From Omphiscola glabra (Eukaryota; Mollusca; Gastropoda; Lymnaeidae), in contig OZ024802.1 in NCBI GenBank assembly GCA_964017045.1, forward strand, positions 27,592,293 to 27,656,292: DNA of 64,000 bases, read 5' to 3'. Of the stretch, positions 34,801-44,537 are shown in pieces. The notes under the pieces are model-generated. The model was not told the DNA's origin and did no database searches. It was given only the letters and a program-made list of their open reading frames with translations. The first letter of the stretch is position 1, and each line of letters opens with the position of its first letter. The position numbers were made by a program, and so were the translations under genes.

Positions 34801-37021
34801 CAAAGAAGAAAATGTTCATTATATTTTCAACATGTCCAATGCAACACCGAAAAGACTAAACTAATATTTTACGTTCATATTTGAACGTTTGCCGCGAAGA
34901 AACTAAACTAATATTTTACGTTCATATTTGAACGTTTGCCGCTAAGAAACTAAACTAATATTTTACGTTCATATTTGAACGTTTGCCGCGAAGAAACTAA
35001 ACTAATATTTTACGTTCATATTTGAACGTTTGCCGCTAAGAAACTAAACTAATATTTTACGTTCATATTTGAACGTTTGCCGCGAAGAAACTAAACTAAT
35101 ATTTTACGTTCATATTTGAACGTTTGTCGCGAAGAAACTAAACTAATATTTTACGTTCATATTTGAACGTTTGCCGCGAAGAAACTAAATTAATAACTTG
35201 TTTAATTTTTGAATATGGAAGACGTTCTGGGCTCTGCTATTAAAACGTGTGGCTAAATAATAGATACAGTTTGACCTTAAGACCATAAAGATGGCTCCTC
35301 TGTGTACAATAGAAACCATCTTTGTTTATGTCTGCAGTTGGCTGGGAGATAGTTGAAGTGAACAAGCTCAAAGCCTCAAAATTTACAACTAACAATAATA
35401 AAGTTAACCCAGAAATAAACATGTAACTTGCTAGAGTTCGGAGGCCCTCATCCACACACCCCAACGTTTAACTTACTAGAGTTCGGAGGCCCGCATCCAC
35501 ACACTCCAACATATAACTTACTAGAGTTCGGAGGCCCTCATCCACACACCCCAACGTTTAACTTACTAGAGTTCGGAGGCCCTCATCCACACACCCCAAC
35601 GTTTAACTTACTAGAGTTCGGAGGCCCTCATCCACACACTCCAACATGTAACTTACTAGAGTTCGGAGGCCCGCATCCACACACTCCAACATATAACTTA
35701 CTAGAGTTCGGAGGCCCTCATCCACACACCCCAACGTTTAACTTACTAGAGTTCGGAGGCCCGTATCCACACACTCCAACATGTAACTTACTAGAGTTCG
35801 GAGGCCCTCATCCACACACTCCAACATATAACTTACTAGAGTTCGGAGGCCCTCATCCACACACTCCAACATTTAACTTACTAGAGTTCGGAGGCCCGCA
35901 TCCAGAACTCCAACATTAACTTACTAGAGTTCGGAGGTCCGCATCCACACACTCCAACATTTAACTTACTAGAGTTCGGAGGCCCGCATCCACATGCTCC
36001 TCTGTTCCCGTCGTCGTACCGCGTCGTGCTGGCACAGGCCTTGCCGTTGTGCCTCAAGATCCCGTGACTGTCCTTGACACACTTCTGAGCCCCGTGAATG
36101 GTACCTGGAAACCAAATTTGCTCTGTTATCCAGTGGGCTTACAAATGCATATCTGATTTGATTGTTTCTTCAAACAGTTGAAAAGTAATCTTAAAAATAG
36201 CAACAAAGACAACCTTGGTAAACATTATTGTGTGACGTCAACGACTTCACTTAACTTGCAAGGCAGCTCGGCTTTTGGCTTAAATCCCCCCCCCCCCCCC
36301 AGAGTAAAGTTTAAAAATTTAACTTTGAAAAAAGTATCTCCAAAATTGCATTGTGTCCCATCTTCCTTTCTTCAGTTATTGCTGCAGACGGAAATTAGCC
36401 TCGATGGGTGTCTTAGTGAAATATTAGGGGGTGCACAGTTCATGACGTTATAAAACGCCATCCTATGGGGTGTTTAAAATCATAGCACCAAGCCCTCTTT
36501 CTTACGATCCCCAACGTTAACGCTTCGGTAAACGTTTAGGAAGCTGGTGCTATATCATTCTGAAGTAATGTTTTTCCCTCACGAGTTTTCAAAGCCGGTG
36601 CTCAGTGCTAAAGCAGTAGCCGTAGAAATATTTTACAGCTGCAGCCGGAGATGTTTACTGAAATATTTAATTAATTTGCATTTCTTATTTACAGCATTGT
36701 GTTTGTGGTGGTTCAAGAGTACGCAACGAGATTCATTGTGTTTGTGGTCGTTCAAGACTTTATTCCACATGTTTGTGGTCGTTCAAGAGTACGCAACGAG
36801 ATTTATTAAATTTGACCCATTTCATGTCATGTGACTATAACATCCGTTGCTAGATAGCAATTGCATGACTGTCATGAGTTTTAAACCTTTTCACCTGAGC
36901 TACATACTTGACTAGGGTTTTTAAAAAAAATTCAATTCTAAGTATAAAAGTAGCTTTTGAATTACTATGATAGCAGGGACTTACCTAGGAAAGAAATCGC
37001 TACAACCAGAGTTAACTGCAT
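31856..37021 (-). CDS. Endoglucanase (cellulase), glycoside hydrolase family 45, copy 2
   Basis: Exons (minus strand): 37021-36985, 36104-35970, 34786-34661, 34468-34343, 32028-31856, GT-AG introns all in phase 1; 198 residues. The signal peptide is MQLTLVVAISFLGTIHGA. The GH45 domain has STTRYDDG with Asp43 (base), ACGCGPPNS, PFAWNLEDFVTAPNQKFFDD, QWCGHHCGHC, GGFVPGKGQAP, VTNDCP and GYEIHFDLQ with Asp154 (acid), and 12 cysteines in the same places as copy 1. By eye about three quarters of residues are identical. In the last exon a one-residue deletion (SSRLG to AALG) is balanced by a one-residue insertion near the C-terminus, so lengths stay equal. It should be a secreted beta-1,4-glucanase acting in digestion. 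Oddity: intron 2 starts with a 45-bp array copied from the exon 2 donor region (35426-35970), so many donor sites compete. No inactivating change is seen in the main reading. Confidence 0.92.
32102..32531. mobile_element. Probable hAT-type element expanded by a 30-bp minisatellite (intron 4)
   Basis: The left end is CAGCGTTTCTCAAACTTTT, a common hAT terminus. The right end on the complement is CAACGTTCCCCAAATGG, about 13 of 17 matching. Between them at 32245-32515 are nine 30-bp units with GAGGACCTTTGCCAGTGTGC, the last running straight into the right terminus. No target duplication is recognisable, so the boundaries are less certain. Confidence 0.55.
32695..33475. repeat. 25-bp tandem repeat, about 31 copies (intron 4 of GH45 copy 2)
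   Basis: The unit contains AAGAACCCTAAATGCTTCTA and CTCAC or TTCAC, at a measured spacing of 25 bp. The right half is dominated by the TGTTTCTACTCAC variant. Confidence 0.97.
33670..34010 (-). mobile_element. Two retroposon (SINE/LINE) 3'-tail fragments (intron 4)
   Basis: On the minus strand, GTAACGCGCTTCGAGCCTTT runs into an (ATT)n tail at 33685-33705. GAGCGCTATATAAGTACTCC runs into an (AATC)n tail at about 33770-33786. GCGC-TTTGAGCC or GCGCTATATAA followed by a short microsatellite is typical of LINE-derived 3' ends. The body upstream of the second tail (to about 34000) is non-coding. Confidence 0.5.
34855..35185. repeat. 47-bp tandem repeat, about 7 copies (intron 2 of GH45 copy 2)
   Basis: The unit contains AAACTAATATTTTACGTTCA and TATTTGAACGTTTGCCGCG. 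Each copy has the inverted repeat ACGTTCA-TATT-TGAACGT. Confidence 0.96.
35426..35970 (-). repeat. 45-bp array amplified from the exon 2/intron 2 junction of GH45 copy 2
   Basis: Each unit holds 25 nt matching the 3' end of exon 2 (TGTGGATGCGGGCCTCCGAA, then CTCTA), the donor GTAAGT and about 14 nt of intron. Donor-adjacent exon bases fall at 35970 (true exon end), 35925, 35882, 35837 and then every 45 bp down to 35432, where the donor is GCAAGT. One unit is 43 bp (35882-35925). Many units change TGC to TGA inside the copied coding part. The 163-codon plus-strand frame is an artefact. Confidence 0.95.
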
Positions 37022-37114
37022 TGCAAAGTCTTAAAATCTTTAGCAGAATGTCACCAGAAAAAAAGTTCATAAACCGATTTTTTTTTGGCCTCAATTAAAC
37101 ACAATGAACCATCT

Positions 37115-37123
37115 CTTTTTATA
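37115..37123 (-). promoter_or_regulatory. TATA box of GH45 copy 2
   Basis: TATAAAAAG on the minus strand, 94 bp upstream of the ATG, at nearly the same distance as in copy 1. Confidence 0.75.
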
Positions 37124-37354
37124 TGTTTGCTTTACGAGGCCCAGACAGTAGGAGTTGAAAAAAAAATGGGAAGGGGGAGGGGAAAGGTTGGCAGAAAGTA
37201 GAATTTTTCGGGACTAATATTTATCGTGATCTGATCAAATGGATCGTCCAATGACAAATCAAGGTAGTTTTATTTAGGGCTAAATGTAGTTCTTTTCTTT
37301 TCTTTTACATTTTTTTGCCTTACAAAACAACAGGTTAAAGGTTTCGGCGTATAC

Positions 37355-37605
37355 TACAGGGGTGACGTATTCCGTACATCAGGGTGATGTATTCGGTACT
37401 ACAGGTTGATGTATTCGGTACATCAGGGTGATGTATTCCGTACATCAGGGTGATGTAATCCGTACATTAGGGTGATGTATACCGTACATCAGGGTGATGT
37501 ATTCGGTACTACAGGGTGATGTATTCGGTACTACAGGGTGATGTATTCGTTACATCAGGGTGATGTACTCGGTACAACAGGGCGATGTATTCGGTACTAG
37601 ACGCA
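37355..37605. repeat. 22-bp tandem repeat, about 11 copies, upstream of GH45 copy 2
   Basis: The unit contains AGGGTGATGTATTCCGTACA, with GGTACTACA variants. It begins about 230 bp upstream of the TATA box. Confidence 0.94.
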
Positions 37606-37679
37606 CACAAATGGGAAATACTGTAAAATCTCGTATTGCCAGTAACTTGGTTTCCCAATGTCTTCGACCACGGCAGAAT

Positions 37680-38075
37680 TTTAACTCCTTCGTTCCCAAA
37701 TGTCCAGCGTTAACTACTTCGTTACCAAAGTCCAGCGTTAACCCCTACGTTCCCAAAGTCCCGCGTTAACCCCTTCGTTCCAAAAGTCCAGCGTTAACCC
37801 CTACGCCCCCAAAGTCAAGCGTTAACCCTACGTTCCCTAAGTCCCGCGTTAACCCCTTCGTTCCCAAAAGTCCAGCGTTAACCCCTTCGTTCCAAAAGTC
37901 CAGCGTTAACCCCTACGCCCCCAAAGTCAAGCGTTAACCCTACGTTCCCTAAGTCCCGCGTTAACCCCTTCGTTCCCAAAAGTCCAGCGTTAACCCCTTC
38001 GTTCCAAAAGTCCAGCGTTAACCCCTACGTCCCCAAAGTCAAGCGTTAACCCTGCGTCCCCAAAGTCCCACGTTA
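37680..38075. repeat. About 28-29-bp tandem repeat, 14 copies
   Basis: The unit has CAGCGTTAACCCCTTCGTTC and CCAAAAGTC. A three-unit block recurs (about 37780-37870 and 37900-37990). Confidence 0.93.
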
Positions 38076-38585
38076 CATTAATGCAAATTTCATAATTAAA
38101 CCCTTATGACTTGCTGAAACAGTAGTATTTTCTCTTGACTAGTGATACATGACGCTTCCAGGTAGTAGAGAGATCATTCTTGGATTGCCGCACACGTCCT
38201 GAAAATCTCACCGTTTAAGTAATTAAGTCCCACATCAAAAGAGAATGGGCGTCAACTATTTGTATCACGGTGGCACGCCCTCAACTTATTAAAAACAGCG
38301 CTTGCAATATTTTTAGAAATTCCACTTTGGTAGGAAACGAAATACAATGGAGAGACTTCCTCTGAAAAAAATTGAAAAAAAACTTTGTTGGAAAATTTTC
38401 CATGGATAATTATGTAAATATTTCATTTCTTTTTAGAGCTTTGTGCTTTTCTGTCGATGGTCTCAACAAAATCCAAGTTCAGTCTTCTTATCGAGGAATC
38501 AGAACACGTTACGTACACAACAGGACCGTGAACTCGAACCCAGGGAGCTAACTGTAATGTAACACATTTAGTGCCTGGTTGTTTG
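38076..38585. other. Non-coding spacer
   Basis: I see no gene, array or element in this spacer. Confidence 0.5.
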
Positions 38586-38589
38586 GTGG

Positions 38590-39465
38590 CTTGTGTAGGG
38601 ACCGTGGTGTGTTGGAGGGGAGTAGGGACCGTGGTGTGAAGGAGGGGAGTAGGGACCGTGGTGTGACGGAGGGGAGTAGGGACCGTGGTGTGACGGAGGG
38701 GAGTAGGGACCGTGGTGTGACGGAGGGGAGTAGGGACCGTGGTGTGACGGAGGGGAGTAAGGACCGTGATGTGACGGAGGGGAGTAGGGACCGTGGTGTG
38801 ACGGAGGGGAGTAAGGACCGTGGTGTGACGGAAGGGAGAGGGGCCGTGGTGTGACGGAGGGAAGTAAGGACCGTGGTGTGATGGAGGGGAGTAGGGACCG
38901 TGGTGTGACGGAGGGGAGTAGGGACCGTGATGTGACGGAGGGGAGTAGGGACCGTGATGTGACGGAGGGGAGTAGGGACCGTGATGTGACGGAGGGGAGT
39001 AGGGACCGTGATGTGACGGAGGGGAGTAGGGACCGTGATGTGAAGGAGGGGAGTAGGGACCGTGATGTGAAGGAGGGGAGTAGGGACCGTGATGTGACGG
39101 AGGGGAGTAGGGACCGTGATGTGACGGAGGGGAGTAAGGACCGTGATGTCACGGAGGGTAGTAGGGACCGTGGTGTGACGGAGGGGAGTAAGGACCGTGA
39201 TGTGACGGAGGGGAGTAGGGACCGTGATGTGACGGAGGGGAGTAGGGACCGTGATGTGACGGAGGGGAGTAGGGACCGTGATGTGACGGAGGGGAGTAGG
39301 GACCGTGATGTGAAGGAGGGGAGTAGGGACCGTGATGTGAAGGAGGGGAGTAGGGACCGTGATGTGACGGAGGGGAGTAGGGACCGTGATGTGAAGGAGG
39401 GGAGTAGGGACCGTGATGTGACGGAGGGGAGTAGGGACCGTGATGTGACGGAGGAGGGGCGTCAA
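38590..39465. repeat. 27-bp G-rich tandem repeat, about 32 copies
   Basis: The unit contains GGAGGGGAGTAGGGACCGTG, with GGTGTGACGG or GATGTGACGG variants in separate blocks. The period of 27 leaves long frames open on both strands; they are artefacts. Confidence 0.98.
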
Positions 39466-39689
39466 CATAAAATGACATGAATTGACTTGTTAAAAATTTT
39501 AAATTGTGCTCAAACTAGGAGATTGATTTTGATTATGACCTATGACGCTCCGACTTCCATGCATGCGCATAGACCGAATCTGTCGATTCAGCCTAAAGAA
39601 TAAAATAATCTGTCACCAGGCAAAGATCCGAACTGTGACGTCACTCACATGTTCAGTCTTCCATTGCTTCCTCATGGCTCACAGAGGAC

Positions 39690-40230
39690 CTTTCCTTTCC
39701 CTCATAGATGACGTCTCCATTCCCTCATAGATGATGTCTGCATTCCCTCATAGATGACCCCTCCTTGCCCTCATAGATGACGTCTCCATGACCTCATAGA
39801 TGACCCTTCCATGCCCTCATAGATGACGTCTCCATGCCCTCATAGATGACCTCTCCATGCACTCATAGATGACCCTTCCATGCACTCATAGATGACGTCT
39901 CCATGCCCTCATAGATGACCTTTCCATGCCCTCATAGATGACCCTTCCATGCCCTCATAGATGACGTCTCCATGCCCTCATAGATGACCATTCCATGCCC
40001 TCATAGATGACGTCTCCACGCCCTCATAGATGACCCTTCCATGCCCTCATAGATGACCTCTCCATGCCCTCATAGATGACCCTTCCATGCCCTCATAGAT
40101 GACCCTTCCATGCACTCATAGATGACGTCTCCATGCACTCATAGATGACGTCTCCATGCCCTCATAGATGACGTCTCCATGCCCTCATAGATGACCCTTC
40201 CATGCCCTCATAGATGACGTCTCCATGCCC
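39690..40230. repeat. 23-bp tandem repeat with TGACGTCT motifs, about 23 copies
   Basis: The unit contains CCCTCATAGATGACGTCTCC or the GATGACCCTTCC variant. The two forms alternate irregularly. Confidence 0.97.
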
Positions 40231-40314
40231 ACACACAACACTGAATGATTTGAACTCTGATGGGAGATCCAGTCTTTAAAGTACTAATTGATAAGAGTGT
40301 GACCTTCGCATGCA

Positions 40315-40490
40315 CAGACCCCCCCCCCCACACACACATAAAAACACACACACATTCACACATAATTACAAGCACACGCACACACGCGCACGTGCACACA
40401 CGCACAAAACACACAGAAACGTAACAAGAAACACATACACGAACAACGCCCCCCCCCCCCCCCACAACCATCGACGCACACACACACAAT
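40315..40490. repeat. CA-rich microsatellite with C runs
   Basis: CACACA and CACGCACA stretches are flanked by C runs at 40320-40329 and 40449-40462. Confidence 0.9.
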
Positions 40491-40707
40491 TATTGGGAAT
40501 ACTGGGTTTGTAGCTAGAGGTGACGTCACGATATTTTTCTTCAATCGCAAGAAAACATAGATGGGTTAAACTATTATTGTAAAAAAAAATATTTTAAAGA
40601 AAACAAAAATTATTTACAGTTTACTTGAAAATGATTTGATTTTTTCCATTTCTGACAATTAGTTGGAAACACCGTATGACTCAGTGTTGAAGTCTTTGAG
40701 ACCCTTG

Positions 40708-40846
40708 CAGTGTTTCCCAAAGTCTGGTCCGCGTACCCCTTGGTGGGTACGGGAATAGTTTGGTGGGGGTACGCGCTGAAACCGGTCTTTGGTTGATTTT
40801 TTTTTTAACGTGGGGTACTCAGTTGTCGAAAGTTTGGGAAACACTG
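40708..40846. mobile_element. hAT-type MITE, 139 bp
   Basis: CAGTGTTTCCCAAAGTCTGG at the left pairs with its complement at the right end (TTTGGGAAACACTG). GGTACGCG and GTGGGGTACT lie inside. The flanking 8-mers do not match, so the target duplication has decayed or the end is offset. Confidence 0.75.
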
Positions 40847-41084
40847 AAGTGATAATTGTTGAAGCAATGGTGAATTGGGTATTGTGAAAAAGACGTATCC
40901 ATTTTAGTCATGAATTATTTTATCATTAATGTATAATTAGTTAATCTGAATTCCCCGCGGGTTCTCATACTGTTGTGGTAATCGTGCAGTAATTCGTGGT
41001 TTGACAAAAAAAGAAGATATTAAATCGGTCCATTACAAAAGAACAAATGGCCGCCCTAATACATTGTCTGTCTACTTTTGACAC

Positions 41085-41345
41085 TTCAGTGTGAGTGACT
41101 TTAATGTGGGTGACTTCAGTGTGGGTGACTTATGTGTGAGTGACTTTAATGTGCGTGACTTCAGTGTGGTTGACTTCAGTGTGGGTGACTTTTATGTGGG
41201 TACTTCAGTGTGGGTGACTTTAGTGTGGGTGACTTCAGTGTGGGTGACTTTAATGTGGGTGACTTCAGTGTGGGTGACTTTAATGTGGGTGACTTCAGTG
41301 TGGGTGACTTTAATGGGGGTGACTTCCGTATGGGTGACTTTAATC
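41085..41345. repeat. 15-bp tandem repeat in 30-bp dimers
   Basis: GTGTGGGTGACTTCA and GTGTGGGTGACTTTA alternate. The frames here are artefacts. Confidence 0.95.
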
Positions 41346-41642
41346 TGAAGCTGGTTAGTGTATGTGCTGTTTTTAAAAAAAATACGATACTTTTATTTAT
41401 CCAAACAAATGGATTTTTTTGTCACTCATCGTAAACACTTTGTTTTTCCAGTCTTGAAAATCTTTATTTGAGTTTTTTCGTTGTTCCATTTACAGACTTG
41501 TTTACTCTTACGATTTTGGCGTACAATGTACGATTTTGAGGTGTATACATTATATATACTGTATGTTTATTTTTCAATATTAAGATAATGTATTGAATGA
41601 CTTTGTGATGATGTTGTACGATTTTAAGAGTTTGAGGGTAGA

Positions 41643-41772
41643 CAGGTCTGCATTTAAAACTAGTGTGTAGCAAGACTTTCATCGAATAATTATGCGGTAC
41701 GAATAACTGTTGATGTAAATGCGGGCCGTAATACTTTATGAAAAACGGTTGCGGGCCGCATGTCGTGCAGGG
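41643..41772. mobile_element. Short relative of the hAT MITE at 50680-51535
   Basis: CAGGTCTGCATTTAAAACTA at the left and GCGGGCCGCATGTCGTGCAG at the right match the ends of the large copy. Between them is a single GCCGTAATACTTTATGAAAA segment, which is the founder of the 30-bp unit expanded there. Confidence 0.65.
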
Positions 41773-41924
41773 ATACTTCTTTATGTCTGTAAGCGATTCG
41801 TCCATGGATGGTTGTCAAATGCCAAAAAAAATAATTTGGAATGAGAAAGAAAAATGAATGGTACGACAAGAAAAAGATACCAGATAAGCGTGCCGGTCAA
41901 CCCGACATGTCTCAAGACACACGC

Positions 41925-42115
41925 CGGGGACCAGTGCCAGGGACCAGGGCCGGGGACCAGTGCCAGGGACCAGTGCCAGGGACCAGTGCCAGGGACCAGT
42001 GCCAGGGACCAGGGCCGGGGACCAGTGCCAGGGACCAGTGCCAGGGACCAGTGCCAGGGACCAGTGCCAGGGACCAGTGCCAGGGACCAGTGCCAGATAC
42101 CAGGGCCGGGGATCA
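41925..42115. repeat. 13-bp tandem repeat, about 14 copies
   Basis: The unit is CCAGTGCCAGGGA, with a CCGGGGA variant at intervals. Period 13 gives frames with a 13-residue repeat. Confidence 0.96.
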
Positions 42116-42199
42116 GGGTGTTGAAGTGGGCTCTAGCTCCTTGTGCCAAACCGTGTTGTACTTGTACAATTCGTGGCGTACTTTCCTCTATATTTGATG

Positions 42200-42315
42200 A
42201 GGTAGTGGAAGCCCGAGGTAGTGGAAGCATAAGGTAGTGGAAGCCCGAGGTAGTGGAAGCCCGATGTAGTGGAAGCCCGATGTAGTGGAAGCCCGAGGTA
42301 GTGGAAGCCTGATGT
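42200..42315. repeat. 16-bp tandem repeat, 7 copies
   Basis: The unit is GGTAGTGGAAGCCCGA, with minor variants. Confidence 0.93.
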
Positions 42316-42439
42316 ACTATACTATATCGCTGCAGAGGAGAGAAATAGGAGTTGAGATTTATCACATCAGCCATGGTCGGATCTTGTAGGGACTGCGAAA
42401 ATTTGGCCGTTCGGCGGCCGCAATATGACTGACAGAATG

Positions 42440-42555
42440 AGATTTGTTACTGCGCATCATGACAAATTTTTTGACTTGTCATTGCCTCACCATGACGAAT
42501 TTTGACTTGTCACTACCCACCGGCATAAAATTTGACTTGTCAATGCCCAGTCGTC
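42440..42555. repeat. Three diverged copies of a roughly 35-bp repeat
   Basis: TTTGACTTGTCA followed by TGCC or TACC recurs three times. Confidence 0.6.
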
Positions 42556-42835
42556 ATACTATCTGCAGACTTCCAGAACCTTTTTAAACCTGACGACACG
42601 CAAAACTAATGACTCCTAACGTTTTAACGACGCCAAACACAAGTGGGCAGCAGTTGCAGTGGACGGTAGAATCTAAAAGATGATCTTATAACAAAGTCTT
42701 GCTCCTTTACATTACAATGTTATGAAACACTTTTCAAACTTTTAGCGACCCACCGATTGCAGACGGCAGAAATGGGGGTTGGGGGTGCCGTCCGAACGAG
42801 ATGTGAATTTTACACATGCTCAGATACCGGGGCCA

Positions 42836-42925
42836 CTGGTCGTGTAAACCTGGGCGACTGGTCGTGTAAACCTGGGCGACTGGTGGTGTAAACCTGGACG
42901 ACTGGTGGTGTAAACCTGGGCGACT
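42836..42925. repeat. 22-bp tandem repeat, 4 copies
   Basis: The unit is CGACTGGTCGTGTAAACCTG plus GG. Confidence 0.92.
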
Positions 42926-43154
42926 GAGGCGAAATAACAGAGATAAAACGTGTAAAGTTTAAAAATTAGGGCAAAGTTTTTCCGCTGAAAATGTTGGTCA
43001 TTTTTTTTTATTTGATTCAAGGGCAAAACGCTTGGACCAGATAAAATCAGTATAGTCTTGTTTCAGTCTAGAGAAGGGGTTCTTAATCGTCGTGCAGCTT
43101 CGCACCCCGTCTTGAAATCACGACATATGCAATACATCATCTCGTTTTTAAAAC

Positions 43155-43435
43155 CTATTTACCAACCACCCTTATGAACTCCTACCATTACCATGGGATC
43201 TAACCCCCACACCCAACCACCCTTATGAACTCCTACCATTACCATGGGATCTAACCCCCACACCCAACCACCCTTATGAACTCCTACCATTACCATGGGA
43301 TATAACCCCCCACACCCAACCACCCTTATGAACTCCTACCATTACCATGGGATCTAACCCCCACACCCAACCACCCGTTTGAACTCTTACCATTACCATG
43401 GGGTCCAGCCCCACACCCATCCTCACTTGAAACCT
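43155..43435. repeat. 51-bp tandem repeat, about 5 copies
   Basis: Units carry ACCACCCTTATGAACTCCTA and CCATTACCATGGGATCTAAC, spaced 51 bp apart (for example 43165 and 43216). Confidence 0.95.
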
Positions 43436-43701
43436 CCATACCTCTCCAGTAAATCAACTCATTGTTCCTCGACCTTTATTGTAGGTTAAAATTATACTGA
43501 TAACTGGATACTTCAAAATCTAAATTACACCCCCACCCCCACTTTTTTTTTCTTCGATATTTGCTTCACTGCTCCACACGATGAGAAATATTACAAACTG
43601 AAAACCTGACTCCAATGTCGGACATGGCGGCGCCCTGGTTGAAGTACTGCATTAAAAAAAACAAACACAAAAACAACATTAATGAGCATGAATGTTCCTT
43701 A

Positions 43702-43878
43702 GGGTCGGTGCACACGATCAAATTTTCCTTCAAGCATTTGATGCAATTCGTGCATGAAGCCTTGTCACAACTTTCACATTACTATTTGAACAAATCCCCC
43801 CCCCCCCCAAAAAAAAAGAAACAAAATAGTGCGCTCGTACAACAATTTGGCGCGAAATTTGATCGTGTGATCTGACGC
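43702..43878. mobile_element. PIF/Harbinger-like MITE, copy 3
   Basis: GGGTCGGTGCACACGATCAA at the left pairs with GATCGTGTGATCTGACGC at the right. The flanking duplication is TTA on both sides (43699-43701, 43879-43881). Confidence 0.9.
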
Positions 43879-43904
43879 TTACTCTGAGTCACAATCAAGT
43901 CAGA

Positions 43905-44187
43905 GAATGAATAGTATAATTAACAGGGAGTGAATAGTATAATTAACAGGGAGTGAATAGTATAGTTAACAGGGAGTGAATAGTATAATTAACAGGGAGT
44001 GAATAGTATAATTAACAGGGAGTGAATAGTATAGTTAACAGGGAGTGAATAGTATAATTAACAGGGAGTGAATAGTATAGTTAACAGGGAGTGAATAGTA
44101 TAGTTAACAGGGAGTGAATAGTATAATTAACAGGGAGTGAATAGTATAATTAACAGGGAGTGAATAGTATAATTAACAGGGAGTGAG
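43905..44187. repeat. 23-bp tandem repeat, about 12 copies
   Basis: The unit contains GGGAGTGAATAGTATAATTA and ACA. An AGTTAAC variant replaces AATTAAC in some copies. Confidence 0.96.
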
Positions 44188-44338
44188 CCACCCGGGGCGG
44201 GGGGGGGGGGTTCGTAATAACGAGTTAATTGGATACTTATTACACAATGTTAATTGCTAGCACACAATTATTACGTCATATGGGGGACTAAAAAGTATCC
44301 CTAGCCCCCCCCCCCCCCCATAAAAGTGCGCTTATAGT

Positions 44339-44529
44339 CAGAGGCGTTGCTAGAGTGTTTGGCGCCCGGGGACAACATTTATTTTAAAAGAACCTCGCCT
44401 TCTTTTTTTTCAATTCTCAAACCCATTATTTTAATCAATAAAATAACACCAAAGCACATTTTGGCGCCTCTAACTAGTCTGGCGCCCGGGGGCATCTGTC
44501 CACTCCTGCTCCCCTTAGCTACGCCTCTG
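44339..44529. mobile_element. hAT-type MITE of the CAGAGGCGTAGC family with perfect 8-bp duplication
   Basis: The left end is CAGAGGCGTTGCTAGAG, and the right end on the complement is CAGAGGCGTAGCTAAGG. Both flanks are CTTATAGT (44331-44338 and 44530-44537). Two further copies lie at 22365-22564 and 52410-52590. Confidence 0.92.
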
Positions 44530-44537
44530 CTTATAGT

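Noticed and set aside
35428..35919. 163-codon plus-strand frame (LLEFGGPHPHTPTFN repeats)
   Set aside because: It is antisense to the exon 2/intron 2 junction array of the GH45 gene, whose sense strand is minus.
38548..39480. Frames over 200 codons on both strands
   Set aside because: They translate the 27-bp G-rich array; a period divisible by three keeps frames open.
41464..41805. 113-codon minus-strand frame
   Set aside because: Part of it is the MITE at 41643-41772; the peptide resembles the repeat translation at 50.7 kb for that reason.
43070..43440. hAT element enclosing the 51-bp array (start AAGGGGTTCTTAATCGTCG)
   Set aside because: The left end looks hAT-like, but I could not find a matching right end or a target duplication.
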